A stretch of DNA of 64,000 nucleotides from Symbiodinium natans (Eukaryota > Sar > Dinophyceae > Suessiales > Symbiodiniaceae). Numbering within the stretch: position 1 is the first letter of the stretch; the number at the start of each line of letters is the position of its first letter. Below the pieces are notes generated by a model, which saw only the letters and a list, made by a program, of their open reading frames with translations, ran no database searches and was not told where the DNA came from. Below, piece by piece: positions 18,801 to 28,439 of this stretch. Position numbers and translations under genes: made by a program. The stretch spans positions 519,085-583,084 of the forward strand of contig CAJNDS010000224.1 of the NCBI GenBank assembly GCA_905221605.1. The letters run 5' to 3'.

Positions 18801-21430
18801 CTTAAAGGCCGTGAGTGACCGTGGACATTCCACGGAGCCCGAACAACCCGATCCTGCGCCAGCTGTGCCTGAGGTGGTTTCAAAGCGCATAACCGGCTCT
18901 ACGGCCGTGGCGCAGGGCTCCGTTGTCCAGGACAGTGTTTGCACGTATGTAGAGTGTAGTGAGCAGTGCATGAGTTGTTTTGAGCTCCAGCCCACATGTT
19001 TGCACTCTGGTTGCAGCCTGTCACACAACAAGCATGTCACTCATGAGGAAGGCTTTGGAGGTGGCTCCAGTGTAGCATTAAGCTGTGGCGCAGCGACGCG
19101 GGTTGCGCCATGGAGCCTCACGAGCTGGCCGAAGCCGCCGCGCTGGGCGCGCGTGCTTCTGCTATTTTGGCCAAGGCTGCTGCTCATGCACCCGCAGCAG
19201 CAGCACCGAGGTGGCGTCCTCGTCCACTGGTGTTGTTGGCCCGCTGCCGCCAAGTGACCTTGAGGTGCCGCCGTTCGACATGAACATTGAGCTACCTGCA
19301 AATATAGATGAGCTTATGCCACCGTCCTTGCTCCTGCCGCAGTCTTTCCAAGATTCTCTCAACGAGATCCTGGCTCAGCAGCGGTTATTGTTGGACCCCC
19401 GGAAGCAGCCCCTGTGGAGGCAGAAGCAGCCCCTGCGGAGGCAGAAGCTCCGATGTGCGACCCTGCTTTGTCTGATGCGAGACCCCACTGCCTAAGGGCG
19501 CTGCAAAGGCGCCTTACGACGCAGACGCCGAAGGCGCGGCCGAGGTGGAGGCGCCCATGGACCACAAATGAAATGCTTGCTACCGCTAGATTGAGGTTGC
19601 ATGGGGTCACCTCCCGTAACTCCCCAAAGGCTAAGGCATTATGTAGGAAGTGGAAACTTGAAGCTTCTAGAAAGCGTAATTAAAGCTGACGCCGGGAAAT
19701 TTGGGAGGAACCGTCGGAGCCAGTTATGTTCCGGATGACCCCTACGAGGCAGGGTGTGCTGCCGAAAGCGCCCCGGAGCTCGAGTACGTTCCTGGATTTC
19801 AGCGAGGTGGAGCCCGACGCGATGGAGCTCGACGGCGATGCACTGGATGCGGAGTCCGAGCGCGTCCGCTTGGCCGCGGCGGAGACGCTGCGCGAGGCCA
19901 CAGCAGACGGCCGTTTCGAGTCTGCCCTCCAGGCCACGGCAGCAGAGCGCGGGACAGTGGGTGAAGATGCCGCGGTGGAATACCGCGATGGATCAGAGCC
20001 ACGCATCTATTCCCACATGAAGAGCAATCCCTGGCGGCCTACTGAACCGGTGGGACCACCACCGCAGCACGTACTCGACGCGCGCGCAAAGCCAGCAGCG
20101 CCTGAACCACCGGTACCACCGAGGCGGCCCCAATCCTGGTTACACCGCGGCACAGTGGGGCTTGGTACAACAATGGCTGTTTGACAGCCCTCATCCTCCA
20201 CCGCACCATCCCACAGCTGGCAGGGCCCCAACCGTCGCCAACCAGTGCTTGATCCATCTCGTTCGGTGTGGAGACAGCCCCATCGGCAGGGCGCCGGGGC
20301 GAGAGCCCGTAAATATGAAAAAAGATTTGCTAATAAGGGGAATGGGAGGAGCGCGAGCTGGCGGCCAATCCTGCTGAAGGGGAGAATGCCGAGTCCGAAG
20401 AGGAAGTCGTTGTTGAGGACGAGGCAGACCCTGGCGATATGGTAGAGACGGAGCGTCCCTCGGGGACGAGGTCGAGGAGGAGTTCGTACAGGATTGGAGT
20501 CCGTGTGAAGACGACCATGATGCGAAACTCCCTACTGACACGGACATGCTTCCCGACCTGTCAGAAGACCTCCCCGAGAGGAGCCGGTTTTCGAGGCTGA
20601 TGAAAATCCAGAGCCAGCTGCCAAGGAGCCTGGCGATCTGGCGCGGCGCCCTTCGGGACGCTTCCCGACAGTGAAACACCGGTAAGCCATATACTTCTTC
20701 TTTTGTTAGTGTGGTTAGTGGTGTGGCTAGCATGTCCTTAAACCCTAGATCCCAAACTGCAGGTGAAGCGGCTCAGTCAGGCCGTGGCTGTGCCACGAAG
20801 GCGGACCAAGCAGGAGACGGACCTGAAGTGATCCGCTACCTAGGCCTGATCTTACATCAAGGGGCAGACCGCCCAGAGCTGGAAGAAACCGTCTCTGCAG
20901 TCGCAGGGGAATTTCGGGCAGGGACCGTGTTGATTACACGAGTTTGCTGCGTGCTAGTGGCTTCTGTAGTGACACTAGGCGCATACGTCCTGTACGCCAG
21001 GACACTCCGCTCCGCGAAGCTGATGTTGCAACTCAGCGGCCAAGAGCCTGAAGCCAATGTCGAGGCTGAAATGGCTGTTGCGTTTCGACCGGAACCAGGT
21101 TCCGTGTACTGTCGCACCGGATTGAGGTTGGGTGATCTTACGAGTTCCGAGAATCAAGAGATCACGAGGAAGATTGGTTCTGCGTTGGATAGCATTGAGG
21201 GCAGTGGTCAGGCAGGAAAGGCGATTGGGCTGAACAGTGCGGCACGTGCTATTGTTCATCGAGTATCTGCTGGCCGTGGGTTCTCTCACGAGACTTCTGA
21301 TGATAAAGGCGAAATGCTTCTCTTCCATGTCGAAAAAGCACCCTTAAGGAGTCGTGTGCCAGCTGTGACGATTGCTACTGCAGCCCCAACTACCCCACGT
21401 CGCCTTGCGCTTTCCTTGCCGCAACCGTGA
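18801..21430 (+). other. Internal element region with unassigned frames
   Basis: Plus-strand frames at 19726-20184 and 20711-21430 are open but carry no family signature. The latter has one hydrophobic segment (VLITRVCCVLVASVVTLGAY) that could cross a membrane. Glu/Ala-rich repeats lie at about 19400-19460. This stretch separates the RT fragment from the PLD-like domain. Confidence 0.35.
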
Positions 21431-21489
21431 TGCTCCCGCGCTCGAAGGCGCGAGTCCCTCAGTTTCCACCAGCCACCGCGGTGTCCGGC

Positions 21490-22110
21490 GGTACACTGTT
21501 TGAGCTTGAGCACGCCCTTCGTCAAGCCTCCCACAACAAGGCTCCCACGACGGGATATGACGCCGATGTTGCGTCTGTTATGCTTCAGCAAAGCTGTTGT
21601 AGACATCTCGCCGACAGCGGGAGATACCGGCCCAAAGGTGATCATGGCTAAACATATGACTGTGACCAAGTGACACCGGCGCTTTGTGTCGCGGCGGAAG
21701 CCGGGGCTAAGGTCCTCTTGCTGGTGGATGAGAAAAACCGCCGGTCATGCAATGACTCACTGCCACGTTTGCAAAGCTTGAGGGAATCTGGCATGGAAGT
21801 CCACGTTATATCGGGGAAGCCGTTGTCGCTCATCTACCCCCGACAAACGGGTTGGCCCGGCGCGCTCCACGCGAAAACACTTTTAGTGGACTGTGGACCA
21901 ACCACGAGCATCTAAGCTGGGTCGCACAACTACACCCGAGCCAGTAGGTGCAATTTCGAAATGGTCATGCGCTACGAAACAGCGGAAGCCGAGGGAGATC
22001 CTCGCGTTGAGACCTACAAGGCCTGGTTCTCCGATATGTGGGATCGTTCAGTCCCTGCAAAGTTGGGAGGCGTAGGCATCGCGAGAAAGGACCGCCCAAG
22101 GGGCCAGATG
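21490..22110 (+). pseudogene. Phospholipase-D-like (HKD) domain, copy 1
   Basis: Plus-strand remnant of a single-HKD PLD-like domain. An N-terminal strand and helix (CDQVTPALCVAAEAGAKVLLLVD, here shortened: AEAGAKVLLLVDE), ESGMEVHV, and the catalytic signature LHAKTLLVD (His-x-Lys-x4-Asp) are followed by GSHNYTRAS (the Gly-Ser-x-Asn part) and CNFEMVMRYE. A TAA replaces one codon between the HxK and GSxN parts, and a two-base insertion follows. Single-HKD proteins of this family include Nuc-type endonucleases that dimerise. An inverted copy at 37190-37830 has a different stop, so the common ancestor was probably intact. It sits just upstream of the right terminal repeat. Confidence 0.7.
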
Positions 22111-22269
22111 GTCCATCCTCGAGCTGAGCTGAGCGCGCATGTTGAGCAGGTGGTAAACCGTAGGTTAGCTCGCCGTTTGCACGGAATCGGGGATCCATGT
22201 CTCTTTAAAAACCGAAGCTGCTGGAAGCGGCTGCGCTTGTGAGATAGAGACATGTCCCCTCGCTTCGTG

Positions 22270-22640
22270 CGTTGTGATGTTGCATTTTGCAGCAAGCATT
22301 GTAGCATGTGATGCAGTAACGTAGCAATTGCATGTCATTTACTTTTGCTTTTGCACAGCTCCACGTCAACTCGACTGCAGCTGTGGACACTCAAACAAGG
22401 TCGTAGCTCAAGGCAGTTGTAGCTGAGCTATTAGCCGAAGGCAACTCACCCGCTACAGTGCTTGTTAAGCGTACTGCAGCTGCGCAGCAGGTTTTGTGAG
22501 CTCTTGAGTACGATCCGAACGGGATCGAGCGGCACTGTGATTCGGGACTTGCGCGAGGAGCAAGGAAACAATCGGCAGACCGAGTGACTGCGCTAAGCCA
22601 AGTTTTCCCAAGTAGCCTGCTTTGGACGTTTCCCCCGGGT
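22270..22640 (+). repeat. Terminal repeat copy 2 (LTR-like)
   Basis: Direct repeat of 16362-16722 with a few percent divergence plus small indels, followed without a gap by the TAG array at 22641. About 85 bp upstream lies a segment (22185-22265) that is also present beside copy 3. Confidence 0.75.
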
Positions 22641-22725
<85 letters not shown>

Positions 22726-22792
22726 CGTCGTCGTCGTCGTCGTCGTAGTAGTAGTAATAGTCGTAGTAGTAGTCGTAGTAGTAGTAGTAGTC

Positions 22793-22858
<66 letters not shown>

Positions 22859-22994
22859 CCAGTAGTACCAGTGGTACCAGTAGTACCAGTAGTACTAGTA
22901 GTACTAGTAGTACTAGTAGTACTTGTAGTAGTAGTAGTAGTACTAGTAGTAAACTGGTAGTAGTACTAGTAGTACGAGTACTAATAATAATAAT
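22641..22994 (+). repeat. (TAG)n array, middle segment
   Basis: About 350 bp of TAG/AGT with CGT and AGTACC/AGTACT variant blocks, lying between the right edge of the Ty3-like element and the left edge of the gag-only LTR element. Confidence 0.95.
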
Positions 22995-23161
22995 TACGTT
23001 TGCATACGCAGGCCTCACAACGTCAGTTGAGGGACTATGGGCTGGCAAGGCAGACACTTCACAGCACGCAGGACTTTTCCTCATGCTCTGGTCTGCAATC
23101 CTGTAACTAAAGAGTACTAAAGAGCCTAAAATTTGCGGTGGCCAGCAGGAGAATGTTCGCA
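22995..23161 (-). repeat. 3' LTR (167 bp)
   Basis: Matches 26517-26683 base for base as far as I can read. On the minus strand it begins TGCGAACATTC and ends GCATACGCAAACGTA. The start TG directly after AAAGGGGGAG supports the boundary. Confidence 0.8.
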
Positions 23162-23172
23162 CTCCCCCTTTC
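23162..23172 (-). promoter_or_regulatory. Polypurine tract
   Basis: Minus-strand AAAGGGGGAG lies immediately 5' of the 3' LTR. This is the expected primer for plus-strand DNA synthesis in LTR retrotransposons. Confidence 0.7.
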
Positions 23173-23305
23173 GGCCTTGTCGAAACTGTCTCGGCTTTCG
23201 AAGCAAAAGGTTTTGGACTACAGAGTCCTTAAACAAGTCTGTTGTTGACTCAAGGCTCTTCAAACACGGACTTGGAGGGATTTGCCAGCCTTCGTCGGCA
23301 AGCCC

Positions 23306-23881
23306 TCACGGGCTGCTGCAGGACAGAATGCAGCCCTTATTGCCTCCTTCTCCTGAGCGTGGGCTTCCCAAAAACCTCTCCGGGCCTCGTGGAGCCTCAC
23401 TCGTTTGATTTCTAGGGCCTCCGGGGCCCTCATGCTCCCCAGCGGAATGTGTTTTGGAGGACATGTTCGTGCAGCCAGTGTAGCTGAAGCGTGCACAGTC
23501 CCTACGATCACAACATGGATTGCCACTGCACATGAACTCGACACAACTGCAACTGCAACTGCTCACGTGTTTGCTTAAAGAGCAAAGCTCAACATGATTG
23601 TCATGCGGCATTTCCAACATCAATTTTTTGTCTCCTGACTCCCCCCCATTTGCGCTGCAAATGGCAGTGGACATTAGTCCTTCCTTGGCTCCCCCCAACC
23701 TGGGCCTTGGGGCTTCATGTTTTACGGGCTCTCCCAAAGCGAAGGTGGACCAATCAACATCGTACAGGTTGTCATAGCCATCAGTGACAACATCAACCAA
23801 ATCCCCAACAAAAAAGGATTCTGCGCTTGAAGAAACATGACTGGACATGGCACGGCCTGCACTCATGTCACACACACACAC
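23306..23881 (-). CDS. Post-gag frame, unknown
   Basis: 191-codon frame downstream of gag and upstream of the polypurine tract, with repeated cysteines (CSCSCVEFMCSGNPCCDRRDC) but no known motif. It may be residual coding sequence from the parent element or an untranslated filler. Confidence 0.3.
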   Translation of the reverse strand: MCVCDMSAGRAMSSHVSSSAESFFVGDLVDVVTDGYDNLYDVDWSTFALGEPVKHEAPRPRLGGAKEGLMSTAICSANGGESGDKKLMLEMPHDNHVELCSLSKHVSSCSCSCVEFMCSGNPCCDRRDCARFSYTGCTNMSSKTHSAGEHEGPGGPRNQTSEAPRGPERFLGSPRSGEGGNKGCILSCSSP

Positions 23882-25509
23882 ACATGTAGTGAAGCCAAAC
23901 GAATGCTTTTCAACAGATTGGACACGTCACTAACAAGACCGTCAACAGCAGAAGGAGTGGGGGCACTTGGGGTTCCTCTACCAGGGGTATCGTTGACGGG
24001 AATGTCCTCGATCACTGTTTTGTTGATCTGAGGCTTTTGGGGGCTTTCGACCTCCTCCCAGCTCCCCGCCCAGCTCCCCGCCCACGCGCCCTCACCTGCA
24101 CCTCCACCTGGCCTTCTACATTTACCCGAAGGGTGGTTTTCCGCGCCGCATACCTTGCATGAACCTGCAGACTTCTCCACATCATGCTTGAACTTGCACT
24201 GGGCCCCAAACCTGCAACCTCTGTGCTGAACCCATCCCCTGCAAGCTCCGACACTCCCATACCCAGCCCACTCGTCGCCGCCGTATTCCCCTGCCGCGGT
24301 GCTACATTCTAATCTAGACACCTTGGGGTCACGCTTAAGACTTTCGGGCTCAACCTCGACATTGATGGACAAGTCCTCGAACTCCGCCAGAAGACTTTTG
24401 CCATACTCTTCTACTGCGCACAACGTAGGGCAGTGATCTAACCGATAAGCGTGACGATGCGCAGAGCATCTGAAACCTACCTGCGGGTACTTCTCCAACA
24501 GGTCGCTTGAACAAACGTCCAACGCAGCCAGCAAAATTGAACAATCTGGTATCTGCACTTCTGTCATGGACCTCGCACGCGCCAACCAGCGAAACCATGT
24601 TTGAAGGGTTTCTACTCCCTGTTTCGCAGACGCCGCGACTGGCAACTCACCAAGCCCTCTCAGCAAAGACTGTCTCTCCAGAAGTCCTCCAGGCTGAAAA
24701 GATTTCAACACCTGAAACAATAAGCCTACCGTGGTCAACGAACGACTCGCGAGGGCCTGTTGGTACACACTGTCAGGGACCGCCTTACTAAGCATCGCAA
24801 GCGCTCGTGCCTCGAGTCTAGTATACCTTGGGTCTCCCAACTCGCCCTTCAGCTCCCCCACGATCGAGCCACGCAAAGTCGACGAGGACGACGCATATCG
24901 ATCGTACGCATTCTGCGCCTCCGAAACGACACTGTCCCACCAGTACGCGGAACCTGAACTCAAATCGGCCATCAACGGCTTGATCTTGTACAGCCAATCC
25001 GAAGCTCTCAAAGCAGGGTTGGTTTCACTCACCGGGCCTAACACCGGTAAGTCCCACATCACGCGATCTCCAACTGCAAACGGGTCTCTACCTCCAGTCC
25101 CAAAACCAAAACGATCCCAAGACCTTTCAGCTCCACCCTCATGTGCACGCGCAGGCACATCATGCACAACACTGCTTGCGACACGACTCTCAAGCCTCTC
25201 TGGCGCTCCACTCCGGTCACTCTCAACATGCTCATGTGGACATGCCCTCGTGTCATGCTGCACCGGATTCGGGGCGGGTGGTTCAACAGGAGGCGGATAC
25301 TTTGGGGGCGTGGGCGGCGGCGTGCTGGTCGGCGGTCTAGGCGGCGGAGTTGGTGGACGGGGATCTAGACTGTTCCCTTGTGGATCCAGAATGACAAGTT
25401 CACCCGTGGAGCTCCACGTTCCATACACAACTCTTCCTCCCATCCTTGCTCTCCTGAGGTTTAGGGGGTTCTTTTGGGGGCTTTGGCAAATCCCTCTGAT
25501 ACATCTCAC
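23863..25509 (-). pseudogene. Gag, main part with CCCH and CCHC zinc fingers
   Basis: 548-codon frame. A Pro-rich start overlaps the end of the preceding frame, followed by a helical capsid-like region (RYTRLEARALAMLSKAVPDS, LLFQVLKSFQPGGLLERQSL, TWFRWLARARSMTEV), then a CCCH finger CRGWVQHRGCRFGAQCKFKH (C-x8-C-x5-C-x3-H) and a retroviral zinc knuckle CKVCGAENHPSGKC. These RNA-binding modules mark it as Gag of a dinoflagellate copia-type element. It ends shortly after LLKSIRLASL, where related elements would go on into protease. The 110-bp overlap with the upstream frame indicates a one-base shift near 25440-25500. Confidence 0.7.
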
Positions 25510-26484
25510 AGGCTACACTCGCAGTCTGTACACCTAGAGTGAGCACATCCGGCGAACTGCTGACGGTACCTAGCTGTTCACTCGGCCAACCCTCACGAGC
25601 GGCAACAGAGCCTTGCGTACTCAAAACGCCGAACGATGCAGGGTTGAGGCTTCCAGCGTTTGTTCCCGGACTCACTCCAGGATCACTTGGGTGATCCACT
25701 CCAGCCAGATCCAAGGCACTGTGCATAGAACCAGCTGAAGATGATTTGCGCTCCAGTCTCTCCAGTCGGTCAGTCAAGCCACCCAGCTCACCTCGAAGAT
25801 GACCTTTCATGTCGATGACTTGATCTGCCACCTGTCCCTGAAGGCTCACCATCTGCGCTGACAACGTTTGAACATCAACGGACGTTCGCTGCATACCCTC
25901 GTAAAGACCTTTGATCAACCATCTGAGCTCCTCTGGCGTACGTGCAGTGTCTCTAGGCGTCCCATCTGCAGAACTTTCACCATGAGCCGCACTGCTCGTA
26001 TTGCCTCCTTCTGAAGCCCACTCATCCGAAATTGGTATTTCGGCTGCCCTTTGTAACAGCAACGTCACATCTTCCAGAGACGGCTGGCCCTCGCGGGCAG
26101 CTGCACGTGGTTCAGAGGCCTGTGCCAAACTTGCATGGTCTTCCTCTGCTCCAGTGCTAGGCAGTCCAGTCACGGCTCGAACGTCGCGACCATCTTCCAT
26201 GCCCACTGCACCACGGGTCGTCTCAGATGCTACCATCACTGCTTCTGCGCTTGGCCTTGCCACAACCTCCGCGTCTGCTATCCGTGGTAGGTCTCGTGGT
26301 CTAGCCTCGCAGTTCCAGGATCAGGCCGTTCTCCTCCCTCAGCGGTTTCTAACTGTGGAAGGTCTCTTGGCCTTGCTCGCTGCAAACTAAAGGTGTCCTG
26401 CGCTCTCTCGCTCCAGAACGGGTTGGGTCGTGCCTCCGACGGACCCAAGCTAACGGCTCTTCTGCGCCTCATACCAGCCTCCAT
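25400..26484 (-). pseudogene. Gag N-terminal part
   Basis: The start codon is ATG at 26484 (MEAGMRRRRAVSLGP), just inside the 5' LTR. The frame shifts near 26270-26290 into PSAEAVMVASETTRGAVG and continues to 25400, where it overlaps the main gag frame. It contains an amphipathic coiled-coil stretch (LRWLIKGLYEGMQRTSVDV to LTDRLERLERK) suited to multimerisation. The two frame changes make it non-functional as assembled unless they are sequence errors. Confidence 0.6.
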
Positions 26485-26501
26485 AGCTCCACTCACTAGA
26501 G

Positions 26502-26516
26502 CTACGGCTGATAACC
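26502..26516 (-). promoter_or_regulatory. Possible primer-binding site
   Basis: Minus-strand GGTTATCAGCCG directly after the 5' LTR resembles the TGGTATCAGAGC complement of initiator tRNA-Met used by copia elements, with mismatches. Confidence 0.4.
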
Positions 26517-26683
26517 TACGTTTGCATACGCAGGCCTCACAACGTCAGTTGAGGGACTATGGGCTGGCAAGGCAGACACTTCACAGCACGCAGGACTTTT
26601 CCTCATGCTCTGGTCTGCAATCCTGTAACTAAAGAGTACTAAAGAGCCTAAAATTTGCGGTGGCCAGCAGGAGAATGTTCGCA
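26517..26683 (-). repeat. 5' LTR (167 bp)
   Basis: Identical partner of 22995-23161. The TAG array resumes at 26684. Confidence 0.8.
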
Positions 26684-27143
<460 letters not shown>

Positions 27144-27210
27144 AGAGGAGGAGGAGGAGGAGCAGCAATAGTTGTAGTTGGAAAAGACAGAACCAAATGA
27201 TTTGCGCCAC

Positions 27211-27382
27211 CTATCTTCCCCCACCCCCCCCACGGTGGTAGAATAGGTGGCGGGCTCCAGGAACAATAGGTGGGAATCCACGTGACCCACCCCCCCCCCG
27301 ACCACCTATTACGAGACGGTCCCCATGCTGCATCTGAACATGTCCGGCGCGTGCCTCGTACGCCGCAACGAGCTCCTGAAAC
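27211..27382 (-). CDS. J-domain gene, exon with helix IV
   Basis: Exon beginning after CCAGTAAG| with FQELVAAYEARAGHVQMQ, matching the last helix of a J-domain. The frame stays open to a stop at 27211, but the Gly-rich tail (GGRGGGGSRG) may be intronic; a GT donor lies at about 27336 (GGGACC|GTCTCG). Joined to the preceding exon in phase 2 it continues AATKE with FQELV without a gap. Confidence 0.6.
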
Positions 27383-27456
27383 CTTACTGGCATTGGCTTC
27401 CAGCATCTAGAAACATGACCACGAGAGGCAGACCATAGCACGCCCGGGTTCCTTGC
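27383..27456 (-). other. GC-AG intron (74 bp)
   Basis: Donor AAAGA|GCAAGG at 27456 and acceptor GTAAG| at 27383. Only this junction restores an uninterrupted J-domain, and its donor is GC rather than GT, a known dinoflagellate feature. Confidence 0.6.
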
Positions 27457-27540
27457 TCTTTAGTGGCAGCCTCCTTGCCGTCATGATGCTTGTCCGGGTG
27501 GCACTGCACTGCCAGCCATCGGTAGCGCTTCCTGCATGCT
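27457..27540 (-). CDS. J-domain exon with HPD motif
   Basis: 84-nt exon coding ACRKRYRWLAVQCHPDKHHD then GKEAATKE: helix II of a J-domain and the invariant His-Pro-Asp tripeptide that stimulates Hsp70 ATPase. It is preceded by TTTCCAG| and followed by a GC donor. The context (membrane segment upstream, J-domain in the C-half) suggests a membrane-anchored Hsp70 co-chaperone, Sec63- or DnaJC-like; the compartment is not determined. Confidence 0.75.
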
Positions 27541-27587
27541 CTGGAAAGGGTCAGTGTCACAAGCACGCTTATTGATCATAATCGTGC
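27541..27587 (-). other. GC-AG intron (47 bp)
   Basis: Donor GTCAG|GCACGA at 27587 and acceptor TTTCCAG| at 27541 join PDAVR to ACRKRYRW in phase 2, giving the expected J-domain helix I-II sequence. Reading through instead gives HDYDQ and a stop. It is very short for an intron. Confidence 0.6.
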
Positions 27588-28013
27588 CTGACAGCGTCAG
27601 GGGTGCACGCAATGGCGTTCGGATCCTCGATTCTCACCAGTTTGAACACAAAGAAACACGAAAAGCACACGGCATACAGGGCCACGACCAGTCCAAGCTT
27701 GGCGAAGTGCGTTAGCAGCTCCTTCGGCACTTCCTTCGGCTCCTCTGCGGTTTCCTTTGCGATGGAGGGCTGCCAGGCCGAACAAGTCCCCTGTGTCTCC
27801 GACATGACTGACATGACACGCTGCCTGCAGGAAGGCCTTTGCGCGCTGCAAGAGCTCCTCTGCAGCGCGCGCTGCGCGAAGATGAATGGGGCCAACTTCT
27901 TTGCATGGTTCACGAAACGAGGAAACAAAACAAGTTGCGCAGCAGTTGAGGGCATACCTGCACGTGAGGTGGATGTGCTCTTCCACAAGCCTGCCCGAGA
28001 GCTTTCTGTTCAA
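27588..28013 (-). CDS. Membrane-anchor exon of the J-domain gene
   Basis: Minus-strand frame with a charged stretch (AKETAEEPKEVPKELLTHF), a clear transmembrane segment (LGLVVALYAVCFSCFFVF) and KLVRIEDPNAIACTPDAVR leading into the J-domain. The 5' part (AAQLVLFPRFVNHAKKLAPF) may be read in this or the overlapping frame (RAAEELLQRAKAFLQAACHV); a further small intron could switch between them. The 5' end of the gene was not found. Confidence 0.55.
27707..27981 (-). repeat. Tandem exon duplication, unit A
   Basis: 275 bp, about 95% identical by eye to 28057-28337, with one small indel around the charged stretch. It covers the helical/charged part of the J-domain gene but not the transmembrane segment. 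Confidence 0.9.
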
Positions 28014-28056
28014 CTCAAAGTCCCTGCACCGTGCCTACATGAGCAAATGCGAAAAC

Positions 28057-28337
28057 GTGCGTTAGCAGCTCCTTCGGCACTTCTTTCGGCTCCTCTGGGT
28101 CTTTGGGGTCCTTTGCGATGGAGGGCTGCCAGGCCGAACAAGTCCCCTGTGTCTCCGACATGACTGACATGACACGCTGCCTGCAGGAAGGCCCTTGCGC
28201 GCTGCAAGAGCTCCTCTGCTGCGCGCGCTGCGCGAAGATGAATGGGGCCAACTTCTTTGCATGGTTCACGAAACGAGGCAACAAAACAAGTTGCGCAGCA
28301 GTTGAGGGCACACCTGCACGTGAGGTGGATGTGCTCT
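28057..28337 (-). repeat. Tandem exon duplication, unit B
   Basis: 281-bp upstream copy in the direction of transcription. It codes the same charged segment (AKDPKDPEEPKEVPKELLTH) and then runs into sequence that lacks the membrane segment (GCTCATGTAG|G, a possible acceptor). It could be an alternative or additional exon. Confidence 0.85.
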
Positions 28338-28439
28338 GCGCGACCTACACAGAGCGACATAGCAACATAGCTCGGTGTGTGATCCGGGAGTTGGTGCTTT
28401 GGGGTTTTGCCTCATTTGGAAGGCCTTTGATAGCCCTTT

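Larger units (their letters stand above)
16362..22640 (+). mobile_element. Degenerate Ty3-like LTR element with PLD-like domain
   Basis: About 6.3 kb bounded by two ~360-bp direct repeats (16362-16722 and 22270-22640). Inside, plus strand, it carries an acidic N-terminal frame, a zinc-binding integrase, an integrase C-terminal region, a Ty3-like reverse transcriptase fragment and a phospholipase-D-like domain. Numerous frameshifts and stops make it non-coding as a whole. It is flanked on both sides by TAG arrays, as if it had inserted into one. Integrase precedes reverse transcriptase, which is not the usual Ty3 order; rearrangement or nested fragments cannot be excluded. Confidence 0.6.
22995..26683 (-). 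mobile_element. Gag-only LTR retrotransposon (non-autonomous)
   Basis: 3.69-kb minus-strand element with 167-bp direct repeats at both ends that appear identical, a polypurine tract directly next to the 3' LTR and a tRNA-Met-like primer site next to the 5' LTR. Only gag-type frames are present; there is no protease, integrase or reverse transcriptase. The LTR identity implies a young insertion, yet gag is already broken in at least two places. It must have been mobilised in trans. Both outer flanks are TAG/AAT microsatellite, so no target-site duplication can be read unambiguously. Confidence 0.75.
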
